A DNA stretch of 64,000 nt, taken from NCBI RefSeq assembly GCF_002454115.1, contig NZ_DKIH01000006.1:282962-346961 (forward strand), in the 5' to 3' direction. The translations under genes were made by a program, and so were the position numbers. This document shows, piece after piece, positions 9,019 through 16,703 of this stretch (positions are counted from its first letter, which is position 1; every line of letters starts with the position of its first letter). The notes under the pieces are model-generated. The model saw only the letters and a program-made list of their open reading frames with translations. It had not been told where the DNA came from and did not search any database. Source of the DNA: Sphingopyxis sp. UBA6723. GTDB lineage: Bacteria; Pseudomonadota; Alphaproteobacteria; Sphingomonadales; Sphingomonadaceae.

Positions 9019-9222
9019 ACGAAAAGTTGGGAGAAAACGGCGCGTTCAACGCGATGATATGGCAGATTTCGGCAGAGCCATACGCGCAAACCCGCAGAAA
9101 ACCGACCATGAAGTGCCCGAAGCTGGCACGGCTTTTATCTTGCCCTCCCGAATTCCCCTTCCAGCAAACGACCACAGGCCCAGAGCGGTGCCTGTCAAAA
9201 ACACCAGCGACCCCGCCGTCCG

Positions 9223-9930
9223 TCACCGGTCACGGCCCACGGACAAGGGAATGAAAATCGAAGCACCCGCAGCCCGGGCAGGCGCAGCCGTTCCCGACGG
9301 GCTTGCAGGTTGCGCGTCGTCAGACGGCAAATTTCGCTCAGCAAAAATCCCCGCATCGCGCCATCCCGGCGCGGGCGACAGCGTCAACGGAGCAGCCGCA
9401 GCGCTGCCTGATACATGCAGTTCGGGTGCGATCTTGGCGACATAGGCGATCGTCTCAGCGGGGAGGCCGCGGCGTCCCGATGCGTATGCATCGGCGCGGC
9501 CCGGCCCCGCGTTGTACGCCGCGAGCATCAAACGAACGTCGCCATAGCGGTCCCACATCGCGCGCAGATAGGCTGCACCGGCGAGGATATTGGCGCGCGG
9601 GTCGAACGGATCGACCCCGAGCCGATGGCGCGCGGTCAGCGACGCCCAGGTTCCGGGCATGATCTGCATCAGCCCCATCGCGCCGGCGTGGGAAACCGCG
9701 CCTGCGTTGCCGCGGCTTTCGGCGTGCATCACGCGCCATATCCAGAGCTCCGGGATACCGAAACGCTGTGCGGCTTCGGCGACCGGAGCGGCAAAAGGAT
9801 GACGCGCCGGCTGCATCGCCGCAGCAGCCGGCGCGCAAGCCCCAGACAGGGCAAATGATGCGAGCAGCGCGCCGCATGGCGCGGCGAGGTGCAGCGCAAA
9901 ACGAAACCCTAAGCGCAGCGATCGCGCCAT
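9223..9930 (-). CDS. Lytic transglycosylase, VirB1/TrbN-like
   Basis: 235 residues. A signal peptide covers about residues 1-39 (hydrophobic stretch ending SGACAPAAAAM). A lysozyme-like SLT domain follows, with the catalytic Glu in HAESRGNAGAVSHAGAMGLM, the QIMPGTW motif and LMLAAYNAGPG. The enzyme opens the peptidoglycan in the periplasm for assembly of the conjugation channel. It lies 3 bases after the DUF736 gene in the same minus-strand run as the relaxase and TraF. The C-terminal 70 residues are Ala/Pro-rich and probably disordered. Confidence 0.9.
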   Translation of the reverse strand: MARSLRLGFRFALHLAAPCGALLASFALSGACAPAAAAMQPARHPFAAPVAEAAQRFGIPELWIWRVMHAESRGNAGAVSHAGAMGLMQIMPGTWASLTARHRLGVDPFDPRANILAGAAYLRAMWDRYGDVRLMLAAYNAGPGRADAYASGRRGLPAETIAYVAKIAPELHVSGSAAAAPLTLSPAPGWRDAGIFAERNLPSDDAQPASPSGTAAPARAAGASIFIPLSVGRDR

Positions 9931-9933
9931 GGA

Positions 9934-10266
9934 TCAGTTCCCGCCCTGCGGCTCGGGGCGCGACCAAAGGATCGAGAAATCGCCGTCGTCGGAGCCCAGG
10001 CGGACCAAATTTGCACGCAGCGGGGCTGCAAGGCTAGGGTCGTCGATTTGAAGCGCAATGTAAAAGCCGCGCGGACCCGCGCGATTCCAACCGGCCCCGA
10101 TCTCTGCACCGAGTGCAGGATCGCCGATCAATAAGCGCCAGCTCGGCGCATTGTCCTTTTCAGAATATGCCGCAGGCGCGAGTTCGATCTGCGCGTCGAA
10201 CGCCAGTGTCTTGATCGAGCCCGAGAAGTCTCCCGCTGCATTCCGGCGCATAGTCCCGATGATCAT
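9934..10266 (-). CDS. DUF736 family protein (copy 1)
   Basis: 110 residues: MIIGTMRRNAAGDFSGSIKT, an Asn-Ala-Pro-Ser-Trp-Arg turn, then EIGAGWNRAGPRGFYIALQI and DDPSLAAPLRANL near the end. This matches the compact DUF736 fold found in alphaproteobacterial conjugative elements, function unknown. It overlaps TraF by 4 bases (ATGA) and precedes the transglycosylase by 3 bases, so all three are probably one transcript. Two further DUF736 genes lie at 12641 and 14458. Confidence 0.87.
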   Translation of the reverse strand: MIIGTMRRNAAGDFSGSIKTLAFDAQIELAPAAYSEKDNAPSWRLLIGDPALGAEIGAGWNRAGPRGFYIALQIDDPSLAAPLRANLVRLGSDDGDFSILWSRPEPQGGN

Positions 10267-10853
10267 TCTGGTTTCTCCTTCTTGCTATGTGATTGCGCGG
10301 AGCCGGGTTCCACAGGGTGCCAGCGAAGCGGCGCCGCCGGATGCGCGCGGGTGAGGATCGGGTGCGCGGGGCCGAGCAAGCCGGCGGCAGATATCGGTCC
10401 GAAATAGCGGCCGTCGAGGCTGTCCCGCGCTGCATTGACGAGAAAGAGTTGGTCACGGCCGACGAGCCTGCAACCGGTCCACACTGGGAGCGGGCGGTTC
10501 GCCCGATCGCGCGCCAGCGCGCGGGCGACCGCCACGCCGTTCACCGTGACGAAGACGCCGGAACGGCAGACGAGCGCACCGGGAAGGCCCGCGACTCGCT
10601 TCAGCAGGGGCACGCCGCGCGGCAAATATCCGCGCTGCGCGAGGAACATCCCGAGCGCGGGCGGCGGGGCGATGGCGACAAGGTCGCCGAGCCGCGGCGG
10701 CGCGCCGACATCGACCCTATAGAGGCCGATCGGAGCACTGGCGCTCGCATTCCAGAGGAGGCGCGGCGCGGGCTTCAGCCATGCGACCGCAATGAACGAC
10801 GTGCTGAAGATCGTCGCGGCCGCCGCCGTGGCGCGGAGCGCCCGGCGGTTCAT
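10263..10853 (-). CDS. traF: TraF, S26-type conjugative transfer peptidase
   Basis: 196 residues from the ATG at 10853. One N-terminal membrane segment (about residues 8-26) is followed by the S26 peptidase motifs: Ser in NASASAPIGLYR (about 40), and Lys in GVPLLKRVAGLPG (about 85). TraF in RP4 is related to signal peptidases and cyclises the TrbC pilin in the periplasm; a similar role on the pilin at 940-1272 is likely. It overlaps DUF2840 upstream and DUF736 downstream by 4 bases each. The long open frame upstream belongs to another frame of the DUF2840 gene. Confidence 0.9.
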   Translation of the reverse strand: MNRRALRATAAAATIFSTSFIAVAWLKPAPRLLWNASASAPIGLYRVDVGAPPRLGDLVAIAPPPALGMFLAQRGYLPRGVPLLKRVAGLPGALVCRSGVFVTVNGVAVARALARDRANRPLPVWTGCRLVGRDQLFLVNAARDSLDGRYFGPISAAGLLGPAHPILTRAHPAAPLRWHPVEPGSAQSHSKKEKPE

Positions 10854-11395
10854 GGCTCCACCGCGCGGCGGCGAAGCCATGCCGTGTGGCGGTCGCGGGA
10901 ATAGGGCCGGAATGGAAGCCCCGCGGCAATGCGATTGCCGACATGGCGCCAATGATCGGGCGCCGCATCGCAGGCATCGATCCCGATTGCTTCGACAGCA
11001 TCGACCGCCTTGAGCGCCCTTTGCACGTTCGGCCAGCCGTCGATCCGCGCGAGGATATCCGCGCCGGGGCGGACGAACGGCAGCGTTGCATAAGGCTCGC
11101 CGGGCGCCACCGCCGCGGCAATCGCCAAGGTCGAATGGATCGTCCCGAAGTCGTTCGACGTCCAACGTACATACGCAAAGACGGCGCCAGGCCGGAACGC
11201 CGCGACGCGCGTTGCGCGGCTCAAGATCCGCTCGGCTGCAATGCGGCCGAAGCGGATCCACTGCTCATGTCGCCCCTCGATCCAGGTCATTTCGACCTCG
11301 GTGAGTGCAGCGTCACCCGGCGACTGGTGGGCGCCAGCGTTGCACCTTGCGATCAGCGGCGGGCCCAGCGCCCGTTCAAAATCGGCGGGCCGCAT
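10850..11395 (-). CDS. DUF2840 family protein
   Basis: 181 residues if it starts at 11395 (MRPADFERALGPPLIAR), where the ATG shares a base with the AlpA-gene stop. The conserved part begins at LTEVEMTWIEGRHEQWIRFG and includes FAYVRWTSNDFGTIHSTLAI, LPFVRPGADILARIDGWP and PDHWRHVGNRIAAG. This is the DUF2840 protein that stands before TraF in many alphaproteobacterial integrative elements; its role is unknown. The first 35 residues are less typical, so an internal ATG at MTWIEG is an alternative start. Confidence 0.82.
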   Translation of the reverse strand: MRPADFERALGPPLIARCNAGAHQSPGDAALTEVEMTWIEGRHEQWIRFGRIAAERILSRATRVAAFRPGAVFAYVRWTSNDFGTIHSTLAIAAAVAPGEPYATLPFVRPGADILARIDGWPNVQRALKAVDAVEAIGIDACDAAPDHWRHVGNRIAAGLPFRPYSRDRHTAWLRRRAVEP

Positions 11396-11637
11396 CAGCG
11401 CCCCACCTTCCGTGCCGGATGCACGGTGCCGGTGCCGGGATCGGATGTCGACGAACGCCGGCCAATTTCCACCCAGGCATCGAGTGCGTCGATCGCGTAA
11501 ACGACGCGGCCGCCAAGCTTGCGATAGGCTGGCCCCGTTCCATAGCAGCGATGCTTTTCCATCGTCCTGTGCGACAGGCCGACCCGCTTCGCAGCTTCGG
11601 GGGTCGTGAGAAAACGCGGCGGGTGACCGGTGGTCAT
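11395..11637 (-). CDS. AlpA/excisionase-like helix-turn-helix protein
   Basis: 80 residues. RFLTTPEAAKRVGLSHRTME forms a MerR/AlpA-type helix-turn-helix, followed by the wing segment PAYRKLGGRVVYAIDALDAW. Small regulators of this kind act as excisionase-like or activator proteins on integrative elements. It is coupled to DUF2840 downstream. Bases 11638-11739 separate it from the DUF2285 gene. Confidence 0.85.
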   Translation of the reverse strand: MTTGHPPRFLTTPEAAKRVGLSHRTMEKHRCYGTGPAYRKLGGRVVYAIDALDAWVEIGRRSSTSDPGTGTVHPARKVGR

Positions 11638-11739
11638 TGGGGGCTCCTTCCAGCGGCCGGACCGGAAAGCGCGGGCCGGCGGGTGATGTCGCGTGGTGGC
11701 GCGGAACCGGGCGCGCGGGGGAGCGGCTGAATTGCGGTG

Positions 11740-12267
11740 CTAATTTTGTCGCCCCGCCCGTCCCGCCAGCAGCGCGCGGTATCCGCCCGCCGACAGCGCC
11801 TCGGCTTCGCGGATGAGCCGCTGGGTCCGGCGCCGCTCGGGAGAGGATTTCCACGCTGCGCCGCGCCCGACATCCAGGCGCGGATAGATGAGGCATCGCG
11901 CGACCTCATGGCTGGTGACTTGCCTTTCGCCGCGAAGATCGAGAATCGAGAGCAGCAGATCGAGGCGCTGCGACTGGTAGGAGGTCGGCTGAGACACCGC
12001 CGACGCAGACGCCATTCCGCGGAGCCATCGTTCGAGATCGGAGACCGCCTGAAGGCGCGTCTCGGTCATGGTATCGCACGGGATCAGCGCAGCAAGCGGA
12101 ACACCTGCAGGATCGCAGCGCAGCCAGATCCGGCGCATGATGCAGCCGTCGCCTAATATATAATGACCACCGTCAGGCGCGGTCCGGAAGCCTAGGCGAT
12201 GCGTCCAGCGAGCCGGATCGAGGAGTAGGTCGGCGGCAAAGGTCGGCGGCGCAGCGTCGAGGATCAC
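11740..12267 (-). CDS. DUF2285 family protein (second half of a split DUF6499/DUF2285 pair)
   Basis: 175 residues from a GTG at 12267. It contains the DUF2285 features: GHYILGDGCIMRRIWLRCDP, an RLQAVSDLERWLRG segment, QRLDLLLSILDLRGERQVT then SHEVARCLIYPR, and a basic C-terminal helix (PERRRTQRLIREAEALSAGG). The same frame is open further upstream with plausible coding sequence (ADPHVSALDAPAFWDAAVCP), which would join the DUF6499 protein at about 12335 if one base were removed. It may therefore be part of one frameshifted gene or a naturally separate protein. DUF2285 proteins are regulators or DNA-binding accessories of such elements, by inference. Confidence 0.78.
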   Translation of the reverse strand: MILDAAPPTFAADLLLDPARWTHRLGFRTAPDGGHYILGDGCIMRRIWLRCDPAGVPLAALIPCDTMTETRLQAVSDLERWLRGMASASAVSQPTSYQSQRLDLLLSILDLRGERQVTSHEVARCLIYPRLDVGRGAAWKSSPERRRTQRLIREAEALSAGGYRALLAGRAGRQN

Positions 12268-12328
12268 GACAAAAGGGCAGACCGCCGCGTCCCAGAAGGC
12301 CGGCGCGTCGAGCGCCGAAACATGCGGA

Positions 12329-12517
12329 TCAGCCGGGAAAGCAAAGGCCCCATCGCCGGGCCATGCCCTCCTGCGACGCCGGATCGTCTTCGCGATCCGA
12401 CATCACACTGCTGTAATCGCGGCGATAGTCCGGGCTTCGGCGCAGAAACTCCTGGGCGTAGCCGGGAAAGTCGAGGCGCAGTGCCCGCTTGCTTTCTGCC
12501 CTCTTCTCAACCGCCAT
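12329..12517 (-). CDS. DUF6499-type small regulator-like protein
   Basis: 62 residues starting MAVEKRAESKRALRLDFPGY. The segment AQEFLRRSPDYRRDYSSVM and the ending MARRWGLCFPG match the short DUF6499 (transcriptional-regulator-like) domain that precedes DUF2285 in alphaproteobacterial elements. It stops at TGA directly after CCC GGC. A single extra base in the CCCGG run would explain why the DUF2285 frame does not continue from it. In some elements the two are separate genes, so this is not proof of damage. Confidence 0.65.
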   Translation of the reverse strand: MAVEKRAESKRALRLDFPGYAQEFLRRSPDYRRDYSSVMSDREDDPASQEGMARRWGLCFPG

Positions 12518-12640
12518 AACAGCCTCCGGTGGAGGCCGAAAAACTGGCGATATGCGGGCATGAGCCAATTCCAAGAGGCGGGGATACCCATCCCCAGTAA
12601 TGGGTATCCCGCCCGGCACTGCCGGGCGGGTCCCTGCGGC

Positions 12641-12955
12641 TCAGTCGCCGCGGCGGGTCTGGCGGCTCCAGACCAGGTCGTGCTCATCGCCTTCGCCCGC
12701 GAACAGCTGTGCGAAGATCGGGGCGGTGAAGCTCGGATCGTCGAGCTTGACTGAAAGATAGGGGCGCTTGTCCTGCGTCTGCTTTTCCCAGGCCGCGCCG
12801 ACTTCGACGTCACCGATAAAAACGCGGTGGCTGGGAGCATTGCCGCTCGGATCTTTTTCGGGTGCGATGCGAACCGATTTCGCCTGCACCGAGAGGGTGG
12901 TGATTTGACCCCGAAATTCTCCGGAGACTTTCTTGAACGTGCCGATCTTGGCCAT
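12641..12955 (-). CDS. DUF736 family protein (copy 2)
   Basis: 104 residues from the ATG at 12955 (MAKIGTFKKVSGEFRGQITT), which has AAGGAA upstream. Typical DUF736 features are NAPSHRVFIGDVEVGAAWEK, RPYLSVKLDDPSFTAPIFA and a final LVWSRQTRRGD. The function is unknown, but the family is a marker of conjugative elements in this class. It stands alone, with about 120 bases to the DUF6499 gene and a structured gap upstream. Confidence 0.87.
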   Translation of the reverse strand: MAKIGTFKKVSGEFRGQITTLSVQAKSVRIAPEKDPSGNAPSHRVFIGDVEVGAAWEKQTQDKRPYLSVKLDDPSFTAPIFAQLFAGEGDEHDLVWSRQTRRGD

Positions 12956-13265
12956 GTCGCATTCCTTCCTTGGTTCGGGCCGCACCATCGCGGCCTCGAT
13001 GCGCATCGGTCGTCAGCGGGGGACCGGCGGTGCAGCCGCAGGCCCGCAGCGAAGCGAAGGACCGCGCCGTTCGTCTTTCTTGTTTCGCGAGGAATGGCGG
13101 CACGCCAGGGGAAGAAAGTCGAACGGCGCGGTTGCACCAAGCCGGGCCAGCGAAGCGGCCCGCTGACAGATGCCGCATGTCGAGAGGCCGCGATGGTGCT
13201 GCTCGGCGGACGGTTGTGTTGCCGGTCGGCCGGGAAGCAAAAAAGGATGAGAGGCGGGGGAACGC
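12956..13265. other. Gene-free gap with a long imperfect inverted repeat
   Basis: No gene is supported here. Bases 13062-13081 and 13112-13131 are inverted copies, 20 bases long with one mismatch, extended by one more pair (13061/13132) and separated by 30 bases. It lies upstream of DUF736 copy 2. It could form a large stem in RNA, be a protein-binding site, or be a remnant of a small mobile repeat; nothing in the sequence decides between these. Confidence 0.6.
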
Positions 13266-13697
13266 CTAGCTGTGCAGCGCTGGTTGCTCGATCCCACCCC
13301 CGGGCGACAGTAGATCACGCCACCCGGCATAGCCGGTGACGACGGCGGTCAGGATGGACAGGCCGCGCTGCGTCCAGGGATCGAGGTCGGCAAGCATCGC
13401 GAGCGCGCCCCCAGCCTGGAAGCCAGCAGCCGCGGCGGCGCCCACGAACGCTAGTATGACGCCAAGCCGGAGGACGAGCGGTGCCGAGCCGCGCGCCAGG
13501 TGCCGACCCAGGGCATGGATGGAGACACCCGCGAGCAATCCCGCCGCCAATATGACCATCCAGCCGAAACCATGGTCCCGGAGTGTGAAGGCCAGACCAA
13601 GGCCGGCGAAGATCGGTAGCGCGTAGGTCGCGCAGCGAAAGAGCAGCAGCAGGCAATAGAATGCGGCAATCGCGCCGAAGATCAGCATCAGGGTCAT
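13266..13697 (-). CDS. Polytopic inner-membrane protein, function unknown
   Basis: 143 residues from the ATG at 13697, which has a near-perfect AGGAGG site. About four hydrophobic segments: LMLIFGAIAAFYCLLLLF (3-20), ALPIFAGLGLAFTL (26-39), WMVILAAGLLAGVSIHALG (46-64) and LRLGVILAFVGAAAAAGF (76-93), then a weaker helix near 110-122. The tail is soluble. I do not recognise a family; no catalytic residues stand out. It is part of the accessory run between the DUF736 copies. Confidence 0.7.
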   Translation of the reverse strand: MTLMLIFGAIAAFYCLLLLFRCATYALPIFAGLGLAFTLRDHGFGWMVILAAGLLAGVSIHALGRHLARGSAPLVLRLGVILAFVGAAAAAGFQAGGALAMLADLDPWTQRGLSILTAVVTGYAGWRDLLSPGGGIEQPALHS

Positions 13698-13820
13698 GAA
13701 CGTCCTCCTGTCGGACGCGCCCACCACCACCTCCACAGCGCAATCTGCATGGAGAGCATAGCAAGAGCCGGCTCGGGGGAGAACCCGAACCGGCCCCATT
13801 CTGGAACCAATTCCAGACGC

Positions 13821-13985
13821 TTAGCGATTGAACGGGTCATATTCGCTGACGATCGTTTCGGGATCACCGTCGAACTCATCGAGCGGCATCACCGAATATC
13901 CGGCGCTGGTCTCGATGAGGATGATCACGGTCATCATGGTCCGGGCGAGGCTCCATCCGAGCGACTGGGCGGTGGAAAGCGGCAT
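13821..13985 (-). CDS. 54-residue small protein
   Basis: The ATG at 13985 has an AGGAG site. Residues about 10-27 are hydrophobic (LGWSLARTMMTVIILIETSA), then the chain turns acidic (PLDEFDGDPETIVSEYDPFN). It could be a single-pass membrane microprotein. A perfect 7-base stem (13800-13817, loop CCAA) lies just after its stop on the same strand. Bases 13986-14380 upstream hold no gene that I can support. The function is unknown. Confidence 0.5.
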   Translation of the reverse strand: MPLSTAQSLGWSLARTMMTVIILIETSAGYSVMPLDEFDGDPETIVSEYDPFNR

Positions 13986-14380
13986 GGGATCAACTCCTGT
14001 CCTTGGGAGCGGGCCATTCCCGCTCGACAGGCGCCCCGCCGGACGGGGACATGCCGCAATCACCGCGCGCGAAGCCGCGGCCCGAGCGAAGCGTCGGGAC
14101 CCTTCACGGGTTGATTGAAGGAGGCCTGGCCTCGGCCAAGGGAATAGCGGCAATCGAGAGCGGGAATGGCCCGATCCCATGCGGCAGAGCCCCCACGACC
14201 CACCCGCCCCCGGTTCGCCGCCGCGTCCCGGCCCCCTCGCTGACCTTTCATTTCGCAGACTGTCGACGTTCTGCCGTTCGCAACACGCGCGGCCCTCGTC
14301 GTCTGCGGCACCCCAGTCGCCGAAAAGGAAGATAACCGAGTGCGGGGCCTCGGAAACCGACACTCATCAGCGCAGGAAAT

Positions 14381-14407
14381 GCAAAAGGCGGCCCAGAGGA
14401 CCGCCTT
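14381..14407 (-). terminator. Hairpin terminator after DUF736 copy 3
   Basis: On the minus strand the 7-base stem AAGGCGG/CCGCCTT is followed by TT and a T-containing tail, shortly after the DUF736 stop at 14458. A second perfect 9-base hairpin (14427-14448, CGAA loop on the plus strand) stands between the stop and this stem. Confidence 0.6.
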
Positions 14408-14457
14408 CACGTCGATAAGATCAATCGGCTCCGCCCGAAGGCGGAGCCGGGGAACCG

Positions 14458-14778
14458 TCAGGCCGGCGGATTCCAGATGATGACCTTCTTCATGGGGTCG
14501 TCGCCGGGGGCGTTGGCGACATTGCCGTAGATCGTTCCGAATTCGGGGGCCGACATCGTCACCGACACATATTCGGCGCCGTTGTTCTGCGAGGTGCGGG
14601 TCCAACCGGCACCGAGTTCGAAGCCATTTTTGCGGCTGATGATGCGATAGTCGGGTTCGTTTTCCTTGGTCTTGCGACCATTCGGTACGATGGCGATCGG
14701 CGCGGTGACGTTGAGGGTGGCGAGCGTGCCTTCGAAGCTGCCGTCGGGCTTCACGTTGAGGTTGGCGATGGTGGGCAT
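14458..14778 (-). CDS. DUF736 family protein (copy 3)
   Basis: 106 residues starting MPTIANLNVKPDGSFEGTLA, with a GGAG site before the ATG. ENEPDYRIISRKNGFELGAG and EYVSVTMSAPEFGTIYGNVA give the DUF736 pattern; the end DPMKKVIIWNPPA resembles the DUF736 subgroup usually linked to small-molecule or growth phenotypes in large elements, though this is from memory. It is the most divergent of the three copies here. It appears to be a single-gene unit with its own terminator. Confidence 0.85.
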   Translation of the reverse strand: MPTIANLNVKPDGSFEGTLATLNVTAPIAIVPNGRKTKENEPDYRIISRKNGFELGAGWTRTSQNNGAEYVSVTMSAPEFGTIYGNVANAPGDDPMKKVIIWNPPA

Positions 14779-15034
14779 GGATTTTCTCCTTCAGTTGCTC
14801 GGGGGACATCCCCGATGGCGCCAGAAGAAGGGCCCGCGAGCTGCCGTCACCGAGCGGTACGCGAGGGCGAACCCCGCATGGGGTTGACGGCCAGAGGCGA
14901 GCCGGGCCCGCAGAAAGGCGACAGGAAGGGGGTGACCTTGAGCAACGAAGACAAAGCCGCCGCCACGTCCATTCAATGATCAGCGCTGCACGCTAAGGCC
15001 GCTCCACCCAAACCACGCGCCCGATCCGGTCCGA

Positions 15035-15466
15035 TCAATCGCAGCGATGCGCACCCCAATATTTGTCCCAGCGCGCGGTAAGGCCGCTCCGGACCATGGC
15101 GCAGGAGATATCGCCGGAACGAGGCGATTTGCAGAAGGCGGCGGTTCGGGTGCCGCCGGCTCCGCCTCGGGACAAGCAGCGCATGACCGGTCCGCGGACG
15201 AGGATATGTCCCGTCCGGTTCCGCCCTTGCGGCTCACCAAGCAAGCCGACGAGATGATCGCGCGCCGCGACCGGATCGGCGTCCGGACAGGGATGCCCCG
15301 GACTACAGCTGCCGTCCATTTCGCGTGCAGCGACACCCGAGAGGCGAATGTGCGGGCCTTCCGCACACCAGATCGGCCCATCGCCATCCCAGACCGCGAC
15401 GGGTGTGCAGGTGAAGGATTGGCCGGCCGGAACAACCGAGGCGAGCAGGTACAGGCTGAACATCAT
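15035..15466 (-). CDS. Exported thermonuclease-family protein (SNase-like)
   Basis: 143 residues from the ATG at 15466. A short hydrophobic start (MMFSLYLLASVVPAGQSFTC) looks like a signal peptide. CTPVAVWDGDGPIWCAEGPH then IRLSGVAAREMDGSC gives the staphylococcal-nuclease fold signature (V-x-D-G-D and the I-R-L-x-G-x-x-x-x-E run), followed by HPCPDADPVAARDHLVGLLG. It would cut nucleic acid outside the cytoplasm if active, though the family also has inactive members. A TTG start at 15502 is possible but adds unlikely residues. Bases 14779-15034 and 15467-15743 hold no supported gene. Confidence 0.72.
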   Translation of the reverse strand: MMFSLYLLASVVPAGQSFTCTPVAVWDGDGPIWCAEGPHIRLSGVAAREMDGSCSPGHPCPDADPVAARDHLVGLLGEPQGRNRTGHILVRGPVMRCLSRGGAGGTRTAAFCKSPRSGDISCAMVRSGLTARWDKYWGAHRCD

Positions 15467-15743
15467 AGCCCGTTCCGTAATGCGGACGACTGATCGATTC
15501 AAACGTCACAGCTATCAAAAGTCAGCAAAGCGCAGCGCGAAGCGCCCAAAGAAGAACGCGCTCTTGGCGAGGCCGCAGCCGGACGGCGTGCGCGCGGGCT
15601 TGGGGGCCAGCCGCCGTCCGGCAAGGAAACCGAGCCAAGTGCGCTGCGCGGCCCAAAACAACGCGCGGCCCCTGGCGCCGCCTGTCGGCGCCAGAGCACG
15701 CCCATTCAGCCGCGCTCAATTTGGCCGCGGCAAAAGTGCAAGT

Positions 15744-15968
15744 TCAGCCCTTATGTCGAATGACGTGCCGCGGCTCGCCGCACAGACCGCACGGTCCCTT
15801 TGAGCGTTCGAATCCTCCAACACCGCCGGCCGCACTCGTCGCAACGCTGGCCTGCGCCATCGAAGAAAGATCGAGCCGGTCCGTGATACATTCGTCGCAG
15901 AGAGGCGTCCCCTCCATTCGCCGGACGAGCGCCTCCACACGTTCTGCAATAGTTGAGCGTCTAGCCAC
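15744..15968 (-). CDS. Small zinc-binding-like protein
   Basis: 74 residues from a GTG. RSTIAERVEALVRRMEGTPL starts a helical region, then CDECITDRLDL and CGLCGEPRHVIRH supply two Cys-x-x-Cys pairs and a His-x-x-x-His, enough for a zinc site. Proteins of this shape are common as uncharacterised accessory proteins in alphaproteobacterial elements and phages. No partner is adjacent; the next gene is divergent at 16102. Confidence 0.6.
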   Translation of the reverse strand: MARRSTIAERVEALVRRMEGTPLCDECITDRLDLSSMAQASVATSAAGGVGGFERSKGPCGLCGEPRHVIRHKG

Positions 15969-16101
15969 CGGGCCGCTGTAGAGAGGGATCGAGATTCTGG
16001 AAAGTCACCGATATTCGAGCGCGGAATCGGACCGATTTGGAATCGCCAGAAACATAGCAATCCCACCAGATCAGTTCGGCGTTCTATGTTATTCTCCCGG
16101 C

Positions 16102-16347
16102 ATGACGCCCGGCCTAGAACGAGTCGCCCGCGCACTTTGCGAGTTGGATGCAAATCCGCCCGATGCGACGATGGGCGGCAAGCCGCTTTGGCAAGACTAT
16201 CTGCCGGAGGCCCGGGCCGCAATCATGGCTCTTCGCGAACCCGACATTACGATGATCGGCGCCGCCGCGCTAAAGGTCGGTCACATTGGCAAAGATGAAG
16301 TCAGAAGAATTTATCGAGCCATGATCGATGCCGCCTTGGTCGACTGA
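16102..16347 (+). CDS. Small helical protein of unknown function
   Basis: 81 residues: MTPGLERVARALCELDANPP, then WQDYLPEARAAIMALREPDI and EVRRIYRAMIDAALVD. The composition and codon use look coding. The pattern resembles small uncharacterised proteins often found beside cargo in sphingomonad elements. Bases 16348-16703 after it (356 bases) hold no supported gene and probably carry the promoter of the defence-like cassette; no clean -35/-10 pair could be picked. Confidence 0.55.
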   Translation: MTPGLERVARALCELDANPPDATMGGKPLWQDYLPEARAAIMALREPDITMIGAAALKVGHIGKDEVRRIYRAMIDAALVD

Positions 16348-16703
16348 CCGCCGGCCACAGGCAAACGAAGCGGTGGGAATAAGCAGAACTGGCCGTTTGC
16401 AGCCTGTTGGCTCTCAGGCCGAGCTCGGAGAAAGCGGACTTCGACTGCTGAGAGCAGGGCGACGCTGTTTATTGATCTGCTGCGTTTGCAGCGGCCGATT
16501 CGGACGCCCATCAATTTCATCCGATCTGGACTATTTTCTTGAGAAGCGCATCCCATAGCGGAAGCAGCTTTGAAGACGGGCTTTCAGCGTGACCCGGCGA
16601 AAGGGTTGCTGCGTCGTCTCAAGCTAATATGTCGATAATCGCTTGTTTATCCGCCGTACGTTCGACAAGCTGCCTGCGGGGTCGAGGGGGAATTTGCGGC
16701 GCG

